Below are positions 54,763-63,288 of a stretch of DNA of 64,000 bases, in pieces (positions within the stretch are counted from its first letter, which is position 1; every line of letters begins with the position of its first letter). Location of the stretch: assembly GCF_006159205.1 (NCBI RefSeq), contig NZ_CP040812.1, positions 2,852,001-2,916,000 of the forward strand. The letters are read 5' to 3'. Source of the DNA: Antarcticibacterium flavum (GTDB taxonomy: Bacteria > Bacteroidota > Bacteroidia > Flavobacteriales > Flavobacteriaceae). The notes under the pieces are model-generated. The model saw only the letters and a list, made by a program, of their open reading frames with translations. It was not told where the DNA came from and ran no database searches. Position numbers and translations under genes: made by a program.

Positions 54763-54783
54763 CCCCCTAGCCCCCGAAGGGGG
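54763..54783 (-). promoter_or_regulatory. Strong hairpin just before the sigma-54 activator start
   Basis: On the minus strand CCCCC-TTC-GGGGG (54783-54771) is followed by CTAGGGGG (down to 54763) and, 4 bp later, the ATG at 54758. The first C run can pair with either of the two G runs. The second G run overlaps the ribosome-binding position. Similar C/G-run palindromes are common between flavobacterial genes, so this may also be a dispersed element. Confidence 0.55.
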
Positions 54784-54833
54784 TATTAATTATATTATTA
54801 TTTTTTTCTTTCTTCATTTTAATTCTGAAACTT

Positions 54834-54923
54834 AAATTCCAAATTCCAAATTCCAAATTCCAAATTCCAAATTCCAAATTCCAAATTCCAAATTCCAAAT
54901 TCCAAATTCCAAATTCCAAATTT
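54834..54923. repeat. Tandem AAATTCC heptamer array
   Basis: Twelve perfect copies of the 7-bp unit AAATTCC (54834-54917) are followed by a partial AAATTT. It lies in the 311-bp gap (54759-55069) between miaB and the sigma-54 activator. That gap also holds a second heptamer array (54982-55023), the hairpin at 54763 and a third heptad tract reaching into miaB. Nothing else is recognised in the gap. Confidence 0.95.
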
Positions 54924-54981
54924 GATTTTTATGTTTGTTAAAGAGGTTTAGCCACGAATGCACGAATGATTATTTATATCA

Positions 54982-55023
54982 TAACTCCTAACTCCTAACT
55001 CCTAACTCCTAACTCATAACTCC
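54982..55023. repeat. Tandem TAACTCC heptamer array
   Basis: Six copies of the 7-bp unit TAACTCC (five perfect, one TAACTCA) run from 54982 to 55023. Related degenerate copies occur at 23114-23141 in reverse orientation. It carries TAA on this strand and TAG in its complement, so it holds stops in all three frames on both strands. Confidence 0.93.
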
Positions 55024-55045
55024 AACACCCGTCTCCTTGTTTTTC

Positions 55046-55087
55046 TCAAAACTCAATTCTCACTACTAACTACTCACTACTAAACCC
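55046..55087. repeat. Degenerate 7-bp-periodic tract reaching into the 3' end of miaB
   Basis: Successive 7-bp units read TCAAAAC, TCAATTC, TCACTAC, TAACTAC, TCACTAC, TAAACCC. The stop codon of miaB (minus strand, 55070-55072) and its last codons fall inside this tract. Confidence 0.7.
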
Positions 55088-56512
55088 GACAGCTTTCCCT
55101 TTCAAAGTCGCACTCGTACAATCTGTGATCTCCACCATTACAAAATCGCCTACTTTGTAGTTTTCTTTTGGGAAAACGGCTACAGTGTTTTGTTCTGTTC
55201 GGCCACTCCATTCCAGGGGAGATTTCTTAGATTCTTTCTCAATTAAAACTTCCACTGTTTTTCCAAGAAATTGCTGAGTTCTGTAAAGACTGTGCTCCCT
55301 TTGTAAGGCAACAACTTCAGCAAGCCTTCTTTTCTTAACTTCTTCCGGTACATCGTCCTCCAGTTTTCTGGCGGCCATGGTCCCGGGTCTTTCAGAATAA
55401 GCAAACATGAATCCGTAATCATATTTTACATACTCCATAAGAGAAAGAGTGTCCCGGTGATCCTCTTCAGTTTCAGTAGGGAAACCTGTGATCATATCCT
55501 GGGAGATGGCGCAATCTGGAATGATCTTCTTTATGTTATCTATCAACTCAAAATATTCCTCCCGGGTATGAAGGCGGTTCATCTCCTTCAGGATCCTGTT
55601 GCTTCCGCTTTGAACGGGAAGGTGTATATAGTTGCATATATTCTTAAATGCCGCCATGGTCTCGATCACATCCAGGGTCATATCCTGTGGATTGGAGGTT
55701 GAGAAACGTATCCTCATATGTGGCTGCGCCTCTGCCACCATTTTTAAAAGGCCCGCGAAATTTGTTGCTGTAGCTTTCTGGATTTCAGAAGCATTTTTAA
55801 AGTCTTTTTTGAGTCCGCCGCCGTACCAAAGGTAACTGTCCACATTCTGCCCAAGAAGTGTGATCTCCTTATAGCCTTTTGCAGCCAGGTCATTCACTTC
55901 CTCCAGAATGCTTTGTGGTTCCCTGCTGCGTTCACGGCCCCTTGTGAAGGGAACCACGCAAAATGTACACATATTATCACAGCCACGGGTTATGGATACA
56001 AATGCGGAAACCCCGTTGCTTTGCAGCCTTACCGGAGAAATGTCGGCATAGGTTTCCTCTTTGGAAAGAATTACGTTCACGGCATTACGGCCTTCTTCCA
56101 CCTCGTTGATGAGGTTTGGAAGGTCTTTGTAGGCATCTGGCCCAACCACAAGGTCCACGATCTTTTCCTCTTCCAGGAATTTGCTTTTAAGCCTCTCTGC
56201 CATACAACCAAGAACTCCCACCTTCATCTTTGGGTTTATCTTTTTTACGGCATTATATTTTTCCAGTCGTTTTCTTACAGTTTGCTCTGCCTTATCCCGA
56301 ATGGAACAGGTGTTAACCAGTACCAGGTCTGCATCTTCAAGATTGGGGGTGGTATTAAAGCCTTCTTTTTGAAGTATGGAAGCCACTACTTCGCTATCGC
56401 TAAAGTTCATCTGGCAACCATAGCTTTCAATGAAAAGCTTACGGCTGTTTTCCTTCTTAGGCTCCAGTTCCAGTGTGTTTCCCTGTATTTTTTCGTCTAT
56501 GATCTTCTCCAT
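55070..56512 (-). CDS. miaB: tRNA-2-methylthio-N6-dimethylallyladenosine synthase
   Basis: 480 residues. The N-terminal MTTase domain has the three cluster cysteines C33, C69 and C103 ('[11 protein letters not shown]', '[10 protein letters not shown]', 'GCMAERLK'), and the radical-SAM triad is C178/C182/C185 ('[10 protein letters not shown]'). A TRAM domain ends the protein. It adds a methylthio group to i6A37 of tRNAs. A strong Shine-Dalgarno (AAGGAGG, minus strand, about 6 bp before the ATG) and a good promoter precede it. Its stop codon lies inside a heptamer-repeat tract. Confidence 0.97.
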   Translation of the reverse strand: MEKIIDEKIQGNTLELEPKKENSRKLFIESYGCQMNFSDSEVVASILQKEGFNTTPNLEDADLVLVNTCSIRDKAEQTVRKRLEKYNAVKKINPKMKVGVLGCMAERLKSKFLEEEKIVDLVVGPDAYKDLPNLINEVEEGRNAVNVILSKEETYADISPVRLQSNGVSAFVSITRGCDNMCTFCVVPFTRGRERSREPQSILEEVNDLAAKGYKEITLLGQNVDSYLWYGGGLKKDFKNASEIQKATATNFAGLLKMVAEAQPHMRIRFSTSNPQDMTLDVIETMAAFKNICNYIHLPVQSGSNRILKEMNRLHTREEYFELIDNIKKIIPDCAISQDMITGFPTETEEDHRDTLSLMEYVKYDYGFMFAYSERPGTMAARKLEDDVPEEVKKRRLAEVVALQREHSLYRTQQFLGKTVEVLIEKESKKSPLEWSGRTEQNTVAVFPKENYKVGDFVMVEITDCTSATLKGKAVGFSSE

Positions 56513-56546
56513 ATTTCCTCCTTTAGCCTTTCGCTAATTTAGCTTG

Positions 56547-56576
56547 CAAAGATAGGTTTTAGAAAAATTATGACAA
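56547..56576 (-). promoter_or_regulatory. Promoter of miaB
   Basis: On the minus strand TTG (56576-56574), 19 bp, then TATCTTTG (56554-56547) match the -33/-7 consensus, with the ATG 34 bp downstream. Confidence 0.75.
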
Positions 56577-56646
56577 AGTGACAGGAAGTTTTTTTATCTT
56601 TAATTTTCCCTACCTCATTTATTACTTAGTTAAAACCATATTAGCA

Positions 56647-57873
56647 ATGAAAAGATTAATTCTGGCAGGTATAATGGCTTTTTTTCTTAGCTCCTGCGAT
56701 AATGACGATGTACAACAGGAAACAATGCAGGTCGCTGTACCGGTAAAGATGACGATTGAAGATTTCAGGGCTTCGGTAAAGATCATGGAACCGGTGGAAG
56801 TGCAGGAATCTGGAAAGATTTACACTTATGACAATTACATTTTTATAAATGACCTAAATAAAGGAGTGTTGGTACTGGATAACTCCGGGTACAATCCTGT
56901 TAAGAAAAAATTCCTTAGCATTCCGGCCAATACAGATATTGCTATAAAAGACAACATTTTATTTGCAAACTCGGGTAGGGACCTGGTTACTTTTGATATT
57001 AGTGATCTTGAGAATATAAAACAACTGGAGCGACTGGAGGATGTTTTCGAAAATCACCATCCCGCAATCCCTATGGATGCAGAGGGAGTTGACTATGCAG
57101 GTTTTGATCATGCAACCGAGATCATTGTGGGATATACCCTTGAGACAAGGGAGAAAGAAATCGTGGGAGAGATTGGCTGGTGGCGTGGCAATCAATTTGC
57201 CAATTCGGCTGAAGCTGCGAATGTTGGGACCGGTGGATCCATGGCCCGCTTCAATATTGGAGGAAATTATCTCTATACGGTAGGAACTAATACTCTGGAG
57301 GTTTTTGATATAAGTGCCCTCACCAATCCGGTGAAACTTAATACCCAATATGTGGGCTGGCAAATCGAAACCATTTTTAATAAGGAAGGATATCTATACC
57401 TGGGTAGTGCTGTGGGAATGTATATCTATGGCCTTGAAGACCCTTCCTCACCTCAGTTTATGTCCAGTATACAGCACGTGATGGGATGTGACCCTGTGGT
57501 AGTGGAGAATGACATCGCTTATGTTACCATACGCGGCGGTAATGAATGCGGGCAAAATGAAAACCAGCTGGAGGTGATCGATGTTTCAAATAAACAGGCG
57601 CCAAAGCTGCTCAAGATCTATCAAATGGATGGGCCATACGGCCTGGGAATTAAAGATGACAGGCTGTTTGTATGCGACGGTACTTCAGGTTTGAAGATCT
57701 ATGACGCTGCGCATTCACCCGAGCTGGTGCTTACAGATCATTTTCAGGATGTGAATGCCTATGATGTGATCCCGGGAGAAAGTGTTTTGATGATGATTGG
57801 GGAGAACAAATTAAGGCAATACAGTTATAAGACAAATGAGATCACTTTAATAAGCACCTTTGATCTTAATTAA
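56647..57873 (+). CDS. LVIVD-repeat lipoprotein
   Basis: 408 residues from the ATG at 56647, which opens a lipoprotein signal (MKRLILAGIMAFFLSSCDN, Cys at 17); an upstream in-frame ATG at 56578 is less likely. The body is a beta-propeller-like set of LVIVD-type repeats ('DLVTFDISDLENIKQL', 'TLEVFDISALTNPVKL', 'QLEVIDVSNKQAPKLL'). Such proteins are often surface or periplasmic scaffolds; no enzyme motif is seen. A terminator follows. Confidence 0.85.
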   Translation: MKRLILAGIMAFFLSSCDNDDVQQETMQVAVPVKMTIEDFRASVKIMEPVEVQESGKIYTYDNYIFINDLNKGVLVLDNSGYNPVKKKFLSIPANTDIAIKDNILFANSGRDLVTFDISDLENIKQLERLEDVFENHHPAIPMDAEGVDYAGFDHATEIIVGYTLETREKEIVGEIGWWRGNQFANSAEAANVGTGGSMARFNIGGNYLYTVGTNTLEVFDISALTNPVKLNTQYVGWQIETIFNKEGYLYLGSAVGMYIYGLEDPSSPQFMSSIQHVMGCDPVVVENDIAYVTIRGGNECGQNENQLEVIDVSNKQAPKLLKIYQMDGPYGLGIKDDRLFVCDGTSGLKIYDAAHSPELVLTDHFQDVNAYDVIPGESVLMMIGENKLRQYSYKTNEITLISTFDLN

Positions 57874-57893
57874 ATTTTAATATTTATTGTCCT

Positions 57894-57920
57894 GCCCGCC
57901 TTAAAGGTGGGCTTTTTTGC
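57894..57920 (+). terminator. Terminator after the LVIVD lipoprotein gene
   Basis: GCCCGCC (57894-57900) / GGTGGGC (57906-57912; one G-T pair) has a 5-nt loop and is followed by six T bases. It lies 21 bp after the stop. Confidence 0.88.
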
Positions 57921-58007
57921 TTTTGAAAAGCCAGAAAAATGGTACCCGGGACACCATTGTTTTGCGCTAATATTGGCTGCTCCTGTGATGTTCAAAAAAA
58001 ATTGATA

Positions 58008-58015
58008 TACTTTTG
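58008..58015 (+). promoter_or_regulatory. Putative -7 element of topA
   Basis: TACTTTTG at 58008-58015 matches the -7 consensus 20 bp before the topA ATG. No TTG stands at the usual distance upstream. Confidence 0.45.
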
Positions 58016-58035
58016 CAACTAGAAAATAAAGATTT

Positions 58036-60573
58036 ATGGCAAAGAATTTAGTGATCGTGGAGTCTCCTGCCAAGGCAAAAACCATCGAGAAATTTTTAGG
58101 TAAAGACTATACGGTGGCATCCAGCTTTGGGCATATAGCAGATCTTCCTACCAAGGAATTGGGAGTGGATACAGAGGGGGATTTCCAACCTAAATATATA
58201 GTGAATAAGGATAAGAAGGATGTGGTGAGCAAGCTAAGGAAACTTTCCAAAGATGCAGAGGTGGTGTGGCTCGCCAGTGATGAGGACCGGGAAGGGGAAG
58301 CAATCGCCTGGCACCTGGCAGAGGAGCTTAAACTTGATAAGAATAAGACTAAGCGTATCGTTTTTCACGAGATCACCAAATCGGCCATATTAAAAGCTAT
58401 CGACAATCCGCGTAGCATAAATTACAATCTGGTAAATGCCCAGCAGGCCAGGCGGGTATTGGACAGGCTTGTAGGTTATGAGCTCTCACCTGTGCTGTGG
58501 AGAAAAGTAAAGGGAGGACTTTCAGCCGGTAGGGTGCAGTCTGTTTCTGTGAGACTTATAGTAGAAAGAGAAAGGGAGATCCAGGATTTTAATGCTGAAG
58601 CTTCGTTTAGAATAGATGCTGAATTTACCAATGAAGAGGGGAAAACCTTTAAGGCAAAACTTCCGAAGAATTTTGATACCCGGGAGGAGGCTGAAAAATT
58701 TCTTCAGCAAAATATAGGAGCTGCATTTAAAGTTGCCGACCTTTCCACTAAACCGGCAAAGAAATCGCCTGCCCCACCATTCACCACTTCCACTTTACAG
58801 CAGGAGGCGGCCAGGAAATTATATTTTTCAGTAAGTAAGACTATGACCATGGCCCAGCGTCTATATGAGGCAGGACATATTACTTATATGAGGACAGATA
58901 GTGTGAACCTTTCTGAAGATGCCAGAAAAGGAGCCCAGAAGGAAATCCTGAAAGCTTATGGGGAGAAATATGCCAAATCCAGGCAATTTAAAGGTAAATC
59001 CAAAGGTGCACAGGAAGCGCACGAGGCTATACGTCCTACCAATTTCGCAAGCCACACCGTAAGGGCAGAGAGGGATGAGGAACGACTTTATGAATTGATC
59101 TGGAAACGGGCGATCGCCTCGCAAATGAGTGAAGCGCAGCTGGAGCGTACCAACGTAAAGATAGAAGCCAATAAACATGATAAACATTTCACCGCAAACG
59201 GGGAGGTGTTGAAATTTGACGGATTCCTTAAAGTATATCTCGAAGGAAGTGATGAGGAAGAAGAAGAGCAGGAAGGAATGTTACCGGCTTTAAAGGTCAA
59301 CGAAAAACTGGAGAACAATTATATTACCGCTACAGAGCGGTTTACCAGGCCTCCATATCGTTATACAGAGGCATCCCTGGTTAAAAAACTCGAAGAGCTT
59401 GGAATAGGAAGGCCTTCTACATATGCCCCAACTATCTCTACAATTCAAAACCGTAACTACATAGAAAAAGGATCCATAGAAGGAACCGAGCGAAATTACG
59501 TGCAGCTGAGGCTTAAGGACGATAAGCTGGTAGCAAAGGAACTTACTGAAACTATTGGCAGCGACAAAGGAAAACTTGTTCCTACTGCTGTGGGAATGGT
59601 GGTAAATGATTTCCTTGTAACACATTTCTCTAATATCCTTGATTATAATTTCACGGCGAAAGTGGAACAGAGCTTTGACGATATTGCTGAAGGAAATGAG
59701 GAGTGGACAAAAATGATGCGCGATTTTTATTCAGATTTCCACCCCCAGGTATTGGATGTCGCAAAAAATGCTGAAAGGGAAGTAGGGGAGCGTATATTGG
59801 GTGAAGACCCTGAAACCGGGAAGCCTGTGAGTGTAAGGTTGGGCAAATTTGGGCCAATGGTGCAAATTGGCTCTGTTGAAGATGATGAAAAACCGCGTTT
59901 TGCAGGATTAATGCCAGACCAAACTTTGGATAGCATTACGTACGAGGAAGCGATGGACTTGTTTAAGCTTCCAAAGGAAATAGGGGAATACGAAGGGGAG
60001 CCTGTGGAGGTGAATAATGGAAGGTTTGGCCCTTATGTGAAATACGGAAAAAAATTCGTTTCTCTTGACAAAGGGGAAGACCCAATGAGCGTAGATATGG
60101 ACCGTGCCCTGGAACTTATAGAAGCTAAGGAAAAGGCAGATGCTCCTATTTATGTGTATGAAGGCAAGCCTGTTCAAAAAGGTGTGGGAAGATTTGGTCC
60201 TTTCCTTAAATGGAATGACATCTTTATAAATGTGAATAAGAAATACGACTTCGATAACCTGAGTGATGGCGATATTGAGGAGTTGATAGAGGATAAGAAG
60301 AAAAAGGAGCGTGAAAAGGTAATCCACAACTGGGAAGATGAAGGGATAAGAGTTGAAAAGGCGCGCTGGGGCAGGTCTAATATTTTAAAGGGAAAAACCA
60401 AGATAGAACTGCCAAAGACTGTAGATGCCTCAAAACTTTCGCTTGATGAGGTAAAAGAGATCATCGAGCAAAAATCCAAGAAGAAGCCTGCAAAGAAAAA
60501 AACGGCAGCTAAAAAAACCACGGCCGCAAAGAAAAAAACAACTTCAAGAAAAACTACCTCAAAAAAGAAGTAA
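58036..60573 (+). CDS. topA: DNA topoisomerase I
   Basis: 845 residues. A TOPRIM domain opens the protein ('VESPAKAKTIEKFLG' and the metal-binding 'SDEDREGEAIAWHL'). The catalytic Tyr284 lies in 'HITYMRTDSVNLS'. The C-terminal part has repeated 'GRFGP' units (TopoI C-terminal repeats) in place of Cys4 zinc fingers. A Lys-rich tail with AlaLysLysThr repeats closes it. It relaxes negative supercoils. Its stop is followed within three bases by the arginase-like gene. Confidence 0.97.
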   Translation: MAKNLVIVESPAKAKTIEKFLGKDYTVASSFGHIADLPTKELGVDTEGDFQPKYIVNKDKKDVVSKLRKLSKDAEVVWLASDEDREGEAIAWHLAEELKLDKNKTKRIVFHEITKSAILKAIDNPRSINYNLVNAQQARRVLDRLVGYELSPVLWRKVKGGLSAGRVQSVSVRLIVEREREIQDFNAEASFRIDAEFTNEEGKTFKAKLPKNFDTREEAEKFLQQNIGAAFKVADLSTKPAKKSPAPPFTTSTLQQEAARKLYFSVSKTMTMAQRLYEAGHITYMRTDSVNLSEDARKGAQKEILKAYGEKYAKSRQFKGKSKGAQEAHEAIRPTNFASHTVRAERDEERLYELIWKRAIASQMSEAQLERTNVKIEANKHDKHFTANGEVLKFDGFLKVYLEGSDEEEEEQEGMLPALKVNEKLENNYITATERFTRPPYRYTEASLVKKLEELGIGRPSTYAPTISTIQNRNYIEKGSIEGTERNYVQLRLKDDKLVAKELTETIGSDKGKLVPTAVGMVVNDFLVTHFSNILDYNFTAKVEQSFDDIAEGNEEWTKMMRDFYSDFHPQVLDVAKNAEREVGERILGEDPETGKPVSVRLGKFGPMVQIGSVEDDEKPRFAGLMPDQTLDSITYEEAMDLFKLPKEIGEYEGEPVEVNNGRFGPYVKYGKKFVSLDKGEDPMSVDMDRALELIEAKEKADAPIYVYEGKPVQKGVGRFGPFLKWNDIFINVNKKYDFDNLSDGDIEELIEDKKKKEREKVIHNWEDEGIRVEKARWGRSNILKGKTKIELPKTVDASKLSLDEVKEIIEQKSKKKPAKKKTAAKKTTAAKKKTTSRKTTSKKK

Positions 60574-60576
60574 TTG

Positions 60577-61740
60577 ATGGACTTTGAATATTTAAGCCCT
60601 GTAGATGACGATTTGGTCCAGGAGATCTCATCTATAAACCCCCAAACCCTGGCAGGCATGGTTAAATTTCATACCTCCACCGGTGGGGTGCCAGACCTTG
60701 AAGATGTCAAAATGGCCCTGGTAGGGGTGAAGGAAAACCGCCTTGCAGAAGAAGGAGAGGATGAGTTTTTAAATTTTTCCAGTGTGAGAAGATGTTTCTA
60801 TGGGCTTTTTCCCGGGAACTGGCATTTAAATCTCGCAGACCTGGGGGATATCGAAAAAGGAGAAACCGTAGAGGATACTTATTTCGCACTTCAAACCCTT
60901 GTTGGGGAGCTGCTTAAACAGGGGGTTATACCAATTATCCTGGGCGGCAGCCAGGACCTTATATATGCACAATACAGGGGGTATGACAGGCGGGAGCAAA
61001 TGGTGAACCTGGTAAATATCGACAGCCGATTTGATCTTGGCGATGCAGAGAATCCTATCTCCAACCACTCGTATGTAAGCAAAATTATTGTTAACAAGCC
61101 TTATAATTTGTTCAATTATTCCAATCTTGGCTATCAAACCTATTTTAATTCCCAGGATGAAATAGAGTTGATGGAGCGTTTGTTCTTTGATGCCTACAGG
61201 TTGGGAGAGGTCACAGCCAATGTAAAAACCGTGGAACCTGTAATGAGGGATGCCAATTTGGTGGGGCTGGACCTGGGGTCGATCAATGCAGCAGCCATAG
61301 GGGGGAATTATCAAATCTCGCCCAATGGATTTGACGGGAAGCAAATTTGTGCCCTGGCACGTTATGCCGGGATTAGTGATAAAGTGAGTTCCTTTGGAAT
61401 ATATGAGTATGCTGCCAATTATCCTGTAGCAGGTAATATGCTAATAGCCCAGATGATATGGTATTTTATAGAAGGTGTAAATTATCGCACGAATGAAAAT
61501 ACTATTTCTGCAAAAAATGAGTTTATAAAATATCAGGTACCTATAGATGATGAGATCCTGGTCTTTTTTAAAAGTCCGGTGAGTGGGAGGTGGTGGATTG
61601 AAATACCATTTATTTCAAATTCCAATACTAAATTGAAGCGGCATACGTTATTACCTTGCAACCATGAAGATTATCTGGAGGCATGTAACCAGGTAATTCC
61701 AGAGCGTTGGTACAAGACCAAGAGAAAAAATGAACTTTAA
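60577..61740 (+). CDS. Arginase/formimidoylglutamase-fold protein with lost metal ligands
   Basis: 387 residues from the ATG at 60577 (a TTG three bases upstream is possible). The arginase fold can be followed by its motifs, but they are degenerate. The usual GGDHS is GGSQD (123-127), the DAHxD motif is D149-S-R-F-D153, and the SxDxD motif is GLDLG (230-234). Two histidines and one Asp ligand of the binuclear Mn site are lost, so catalysis is not expected. Automated pipelines often call it formimidoylglutamase. It lies between topA and gldK, a place I recall in other flavobacteria. Confidence 0.82.
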   Translation: MDFEYLSPVDDDLVQEISSINPQTLAGMVKFHTSTGGVPDLEDVKMALVGVKENRLAEEGEDEFLNFSSVRRCFYGLFPGNWHLNLADLGDIEKGETVEDTYFALQTLVGELLKQGVIPIILGGSQDLIYAQYRGYDRREQMVNLVNIDSRFDLGDAENPISNHSYVSKIIVNKPYNLFNYSNLGYQTYFNSQDEIELMERLFFDAYRLGEVTANVKTVEPVMRDANLVGLDLGSINAAAIGGNYQISPNGFDGKQICALARYAGISDKVSSFGIYEYAANYPVAGNMLIAQMIWYFIEGVNYRTNENTISAKNEFIKYQVPIDDEILVFFKSPVSGRWWIEIPFISNSNTKLKRHTLLPCNHEDYLEACNQVIPERWYKTKRKNEL

Positions 61741-61772
61741 GATTATTGAGTAGGCAATTTCATGAATTACTG

Positions 61773-61780
61773 TATTTTTG
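61773..61780 (+). promoter_or_regulatory. Putative -7 element of gldK
   Basis: TATTTTTG at 61773-61780 matches the -7 consensus in the 116-bp gap before gldK, with the ATG 76 bp downstream. A TTG at 61746-61748 is somewhat too far upstream (24-bp spacing). Confidence 0.45.
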
Positions 61781-61856
61781 CCCAACTATTGTTTTTTATA
61801 AAATAATTGGATAGGTTTACCACCTTAAATCCATTATGTCATAACCTGAAAGAATT

Positions 61857-63218
61857 ATGAAGAAAATTATTTCGCTTATTGCTGTTCTTACAGTCCTTGC
61901 AAGTTGTAGCCGGGGCGACAGGGGGCAACTTGTAGGCGCGCAAGGAAAAAAGTGGAATCCGGAGAAACCATATGGAATGACATTAATTCCCGGGGGAGCT
62001 TTTATAATGGGGAAGGCAGATGATGATATCGCCGATATGAAGAATGCCCCGCCAAAGACTGTGACTGTGCGCACCTTCTATATGGATGAGACCGAAATAA
62101 CAAATTCGGAATACCGGCAGTTTACCAACTGGGTACGGGATTCGATCGTGAGAATGAAACTGGCGATCGAGGCAGATTTCGAGGGAGCAACCCCGGGAGA
62201 TGGTGGAATAGGTGAGTTTGCATTCCTGGACTCAGATCCTGAAAGCATGAGCGTTTATGAGAGATATATGTATGATAACTATACACAATTCTCTGAGGAT
62301 TACCAGGGCAGGAAATTAAATAAGGATGTTGATATCATCTGGGATACCAGGGATTATCCCGATGAAGCATATGCAAGAGTGATGGACACCATGTACATTC
62401 CGCTGGATGAATCTTACAACGGGCAACGTACTATTGATGTGAAGCATCTTAGGTTTAAATATAAGTGGATGGATATCCAGGCAGCCGCAAGAAGCGGTGC
62501 GCAAAGAAGAAGTGATTTTATAAAAACTGAAGAAGTAGCTGTGTATCCAGATACAGCAGTTTGGATCAAGGATTTTAATTATTCCTATAACGAACCAATG
62601 CATAATGATTATTTCTGGCATACTGCTTTTGATGATTATCCTGTTGTGGGTGTGTCCTGGAAACAGGCAAAGGCTTTTACGCAATGGAGAACCCTTTATC
62701 ACAATGCTTACAGAAGAAGCAGGGGTAACCACGATGTGCCTACCTACAGGTTGCCAACAGAGGCCGAGTGGGAATATGCCGCAAGAGGCGGGCTGGAATC
62801 TGCAACTTATCCATGGGGTGGGCCTTATACCAAGAATGATCGTGGATGTTTTATGGCCAACTTTAAACCATTAAGAGGTGATTACGCGGCAGATCAGGCT
62901 CTTTATACTGTAGAAGCCAAGTCATATGAGCCAAATGATTATAATTTGTACAATATGGCAGGAAACGTATCAGAGTGGGTACATTCATCTTACGATCCTG
63001 CGTCATATGAATATATGTCTTCAATGAACCCTACGGTAAATAATGAAGAAGATCCTCGTAAGGTTGTACGTGGAGGTTCCTGGAAGGACGTGGCATACTT
63101 CCTGCAGGTGAGCACCAGGGATTATGAATATTCAGATACTGCAAGGAGTTATATAGGTTTCAGGACTGTTCAGGATTATCTTGGTACAGATGTTACTTTG
63201 AACCAACCTGCAAGATAA
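61857..63218 (+). CDS. gldK: Gliding motility/T9SS lipoprotein GldK
   Basis: 453 residues: a lipoprotein signal (MKKIISLIAVLTVLASCSRG, Cys at 17), then a formylglycine-generating-enzyme-like (FGE-sulfatase) domain ('MTLIPGGAFIMGKADDD' near 45 and 'PTYRLPTEAEWEYAARGG' near 297). GldK forms the periplasmic ring attached to the outer membrane, together with GldN. It lacks the catalytic cysteines of true FGEs, as is usual for GldK. It starts the gldKLM(N) operon, which runs past the window end. Confidence 0.96.
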   Translation: MKKIISLIAVLTVLASCSRGDRGQLVGAQGKKWNPEKPYGMTLIPGGAFIMGKADDDIADMKNAPPKTVTVRTFYMDETEITNSEYRQFTNWVRDSIVRMKLAIEADFEGATPGDGGIGEFAFLDSDPESMSVYERYMYDNYTQFSEDYQGRKLNKDVDIIWDTRDYPDEAYARVMDTMYIPLDESYNGQRTIDVKHLRFKYKWMDIQAAARSGAQRRSDFIKTEEVAVYPDTAVWIKDFNYSYNEPMHNDYFWHTAFDDYPVVGVSWKQAKAFTQWRTLYHNAYRRSRGNHDVPTYRLPTEAEWEYAARGGLESATYPWGGPYTKNDRGCFMANFKPLRGDYAADQALYTVEAKSYEPNDYNLYNMAGNVSEWVHSSYDPASYEYMSSMNPTVNNEEDPRKVVRGGSWKDVAYFLQVSTRDYEYSDTARSYIGFRTVQDYLGTDVTLNQPAR

Positions 63219-63288
63219 ATTTGAACCCTAATACTATTTATAAATAACCTTATCTATCAAGAAAATCAAAAAACTAATTTTTTAAATC

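Noticed and set aside
54834..55023. CRISPR array
   Set aside because: The units are only 7 bp with no spacers; they are simple tandem repeats.
60577..61740. Active formimidoylglutamase of histidine degradation
   Set aside because: Several metal ligands are replaced and no hut genes are nearby.
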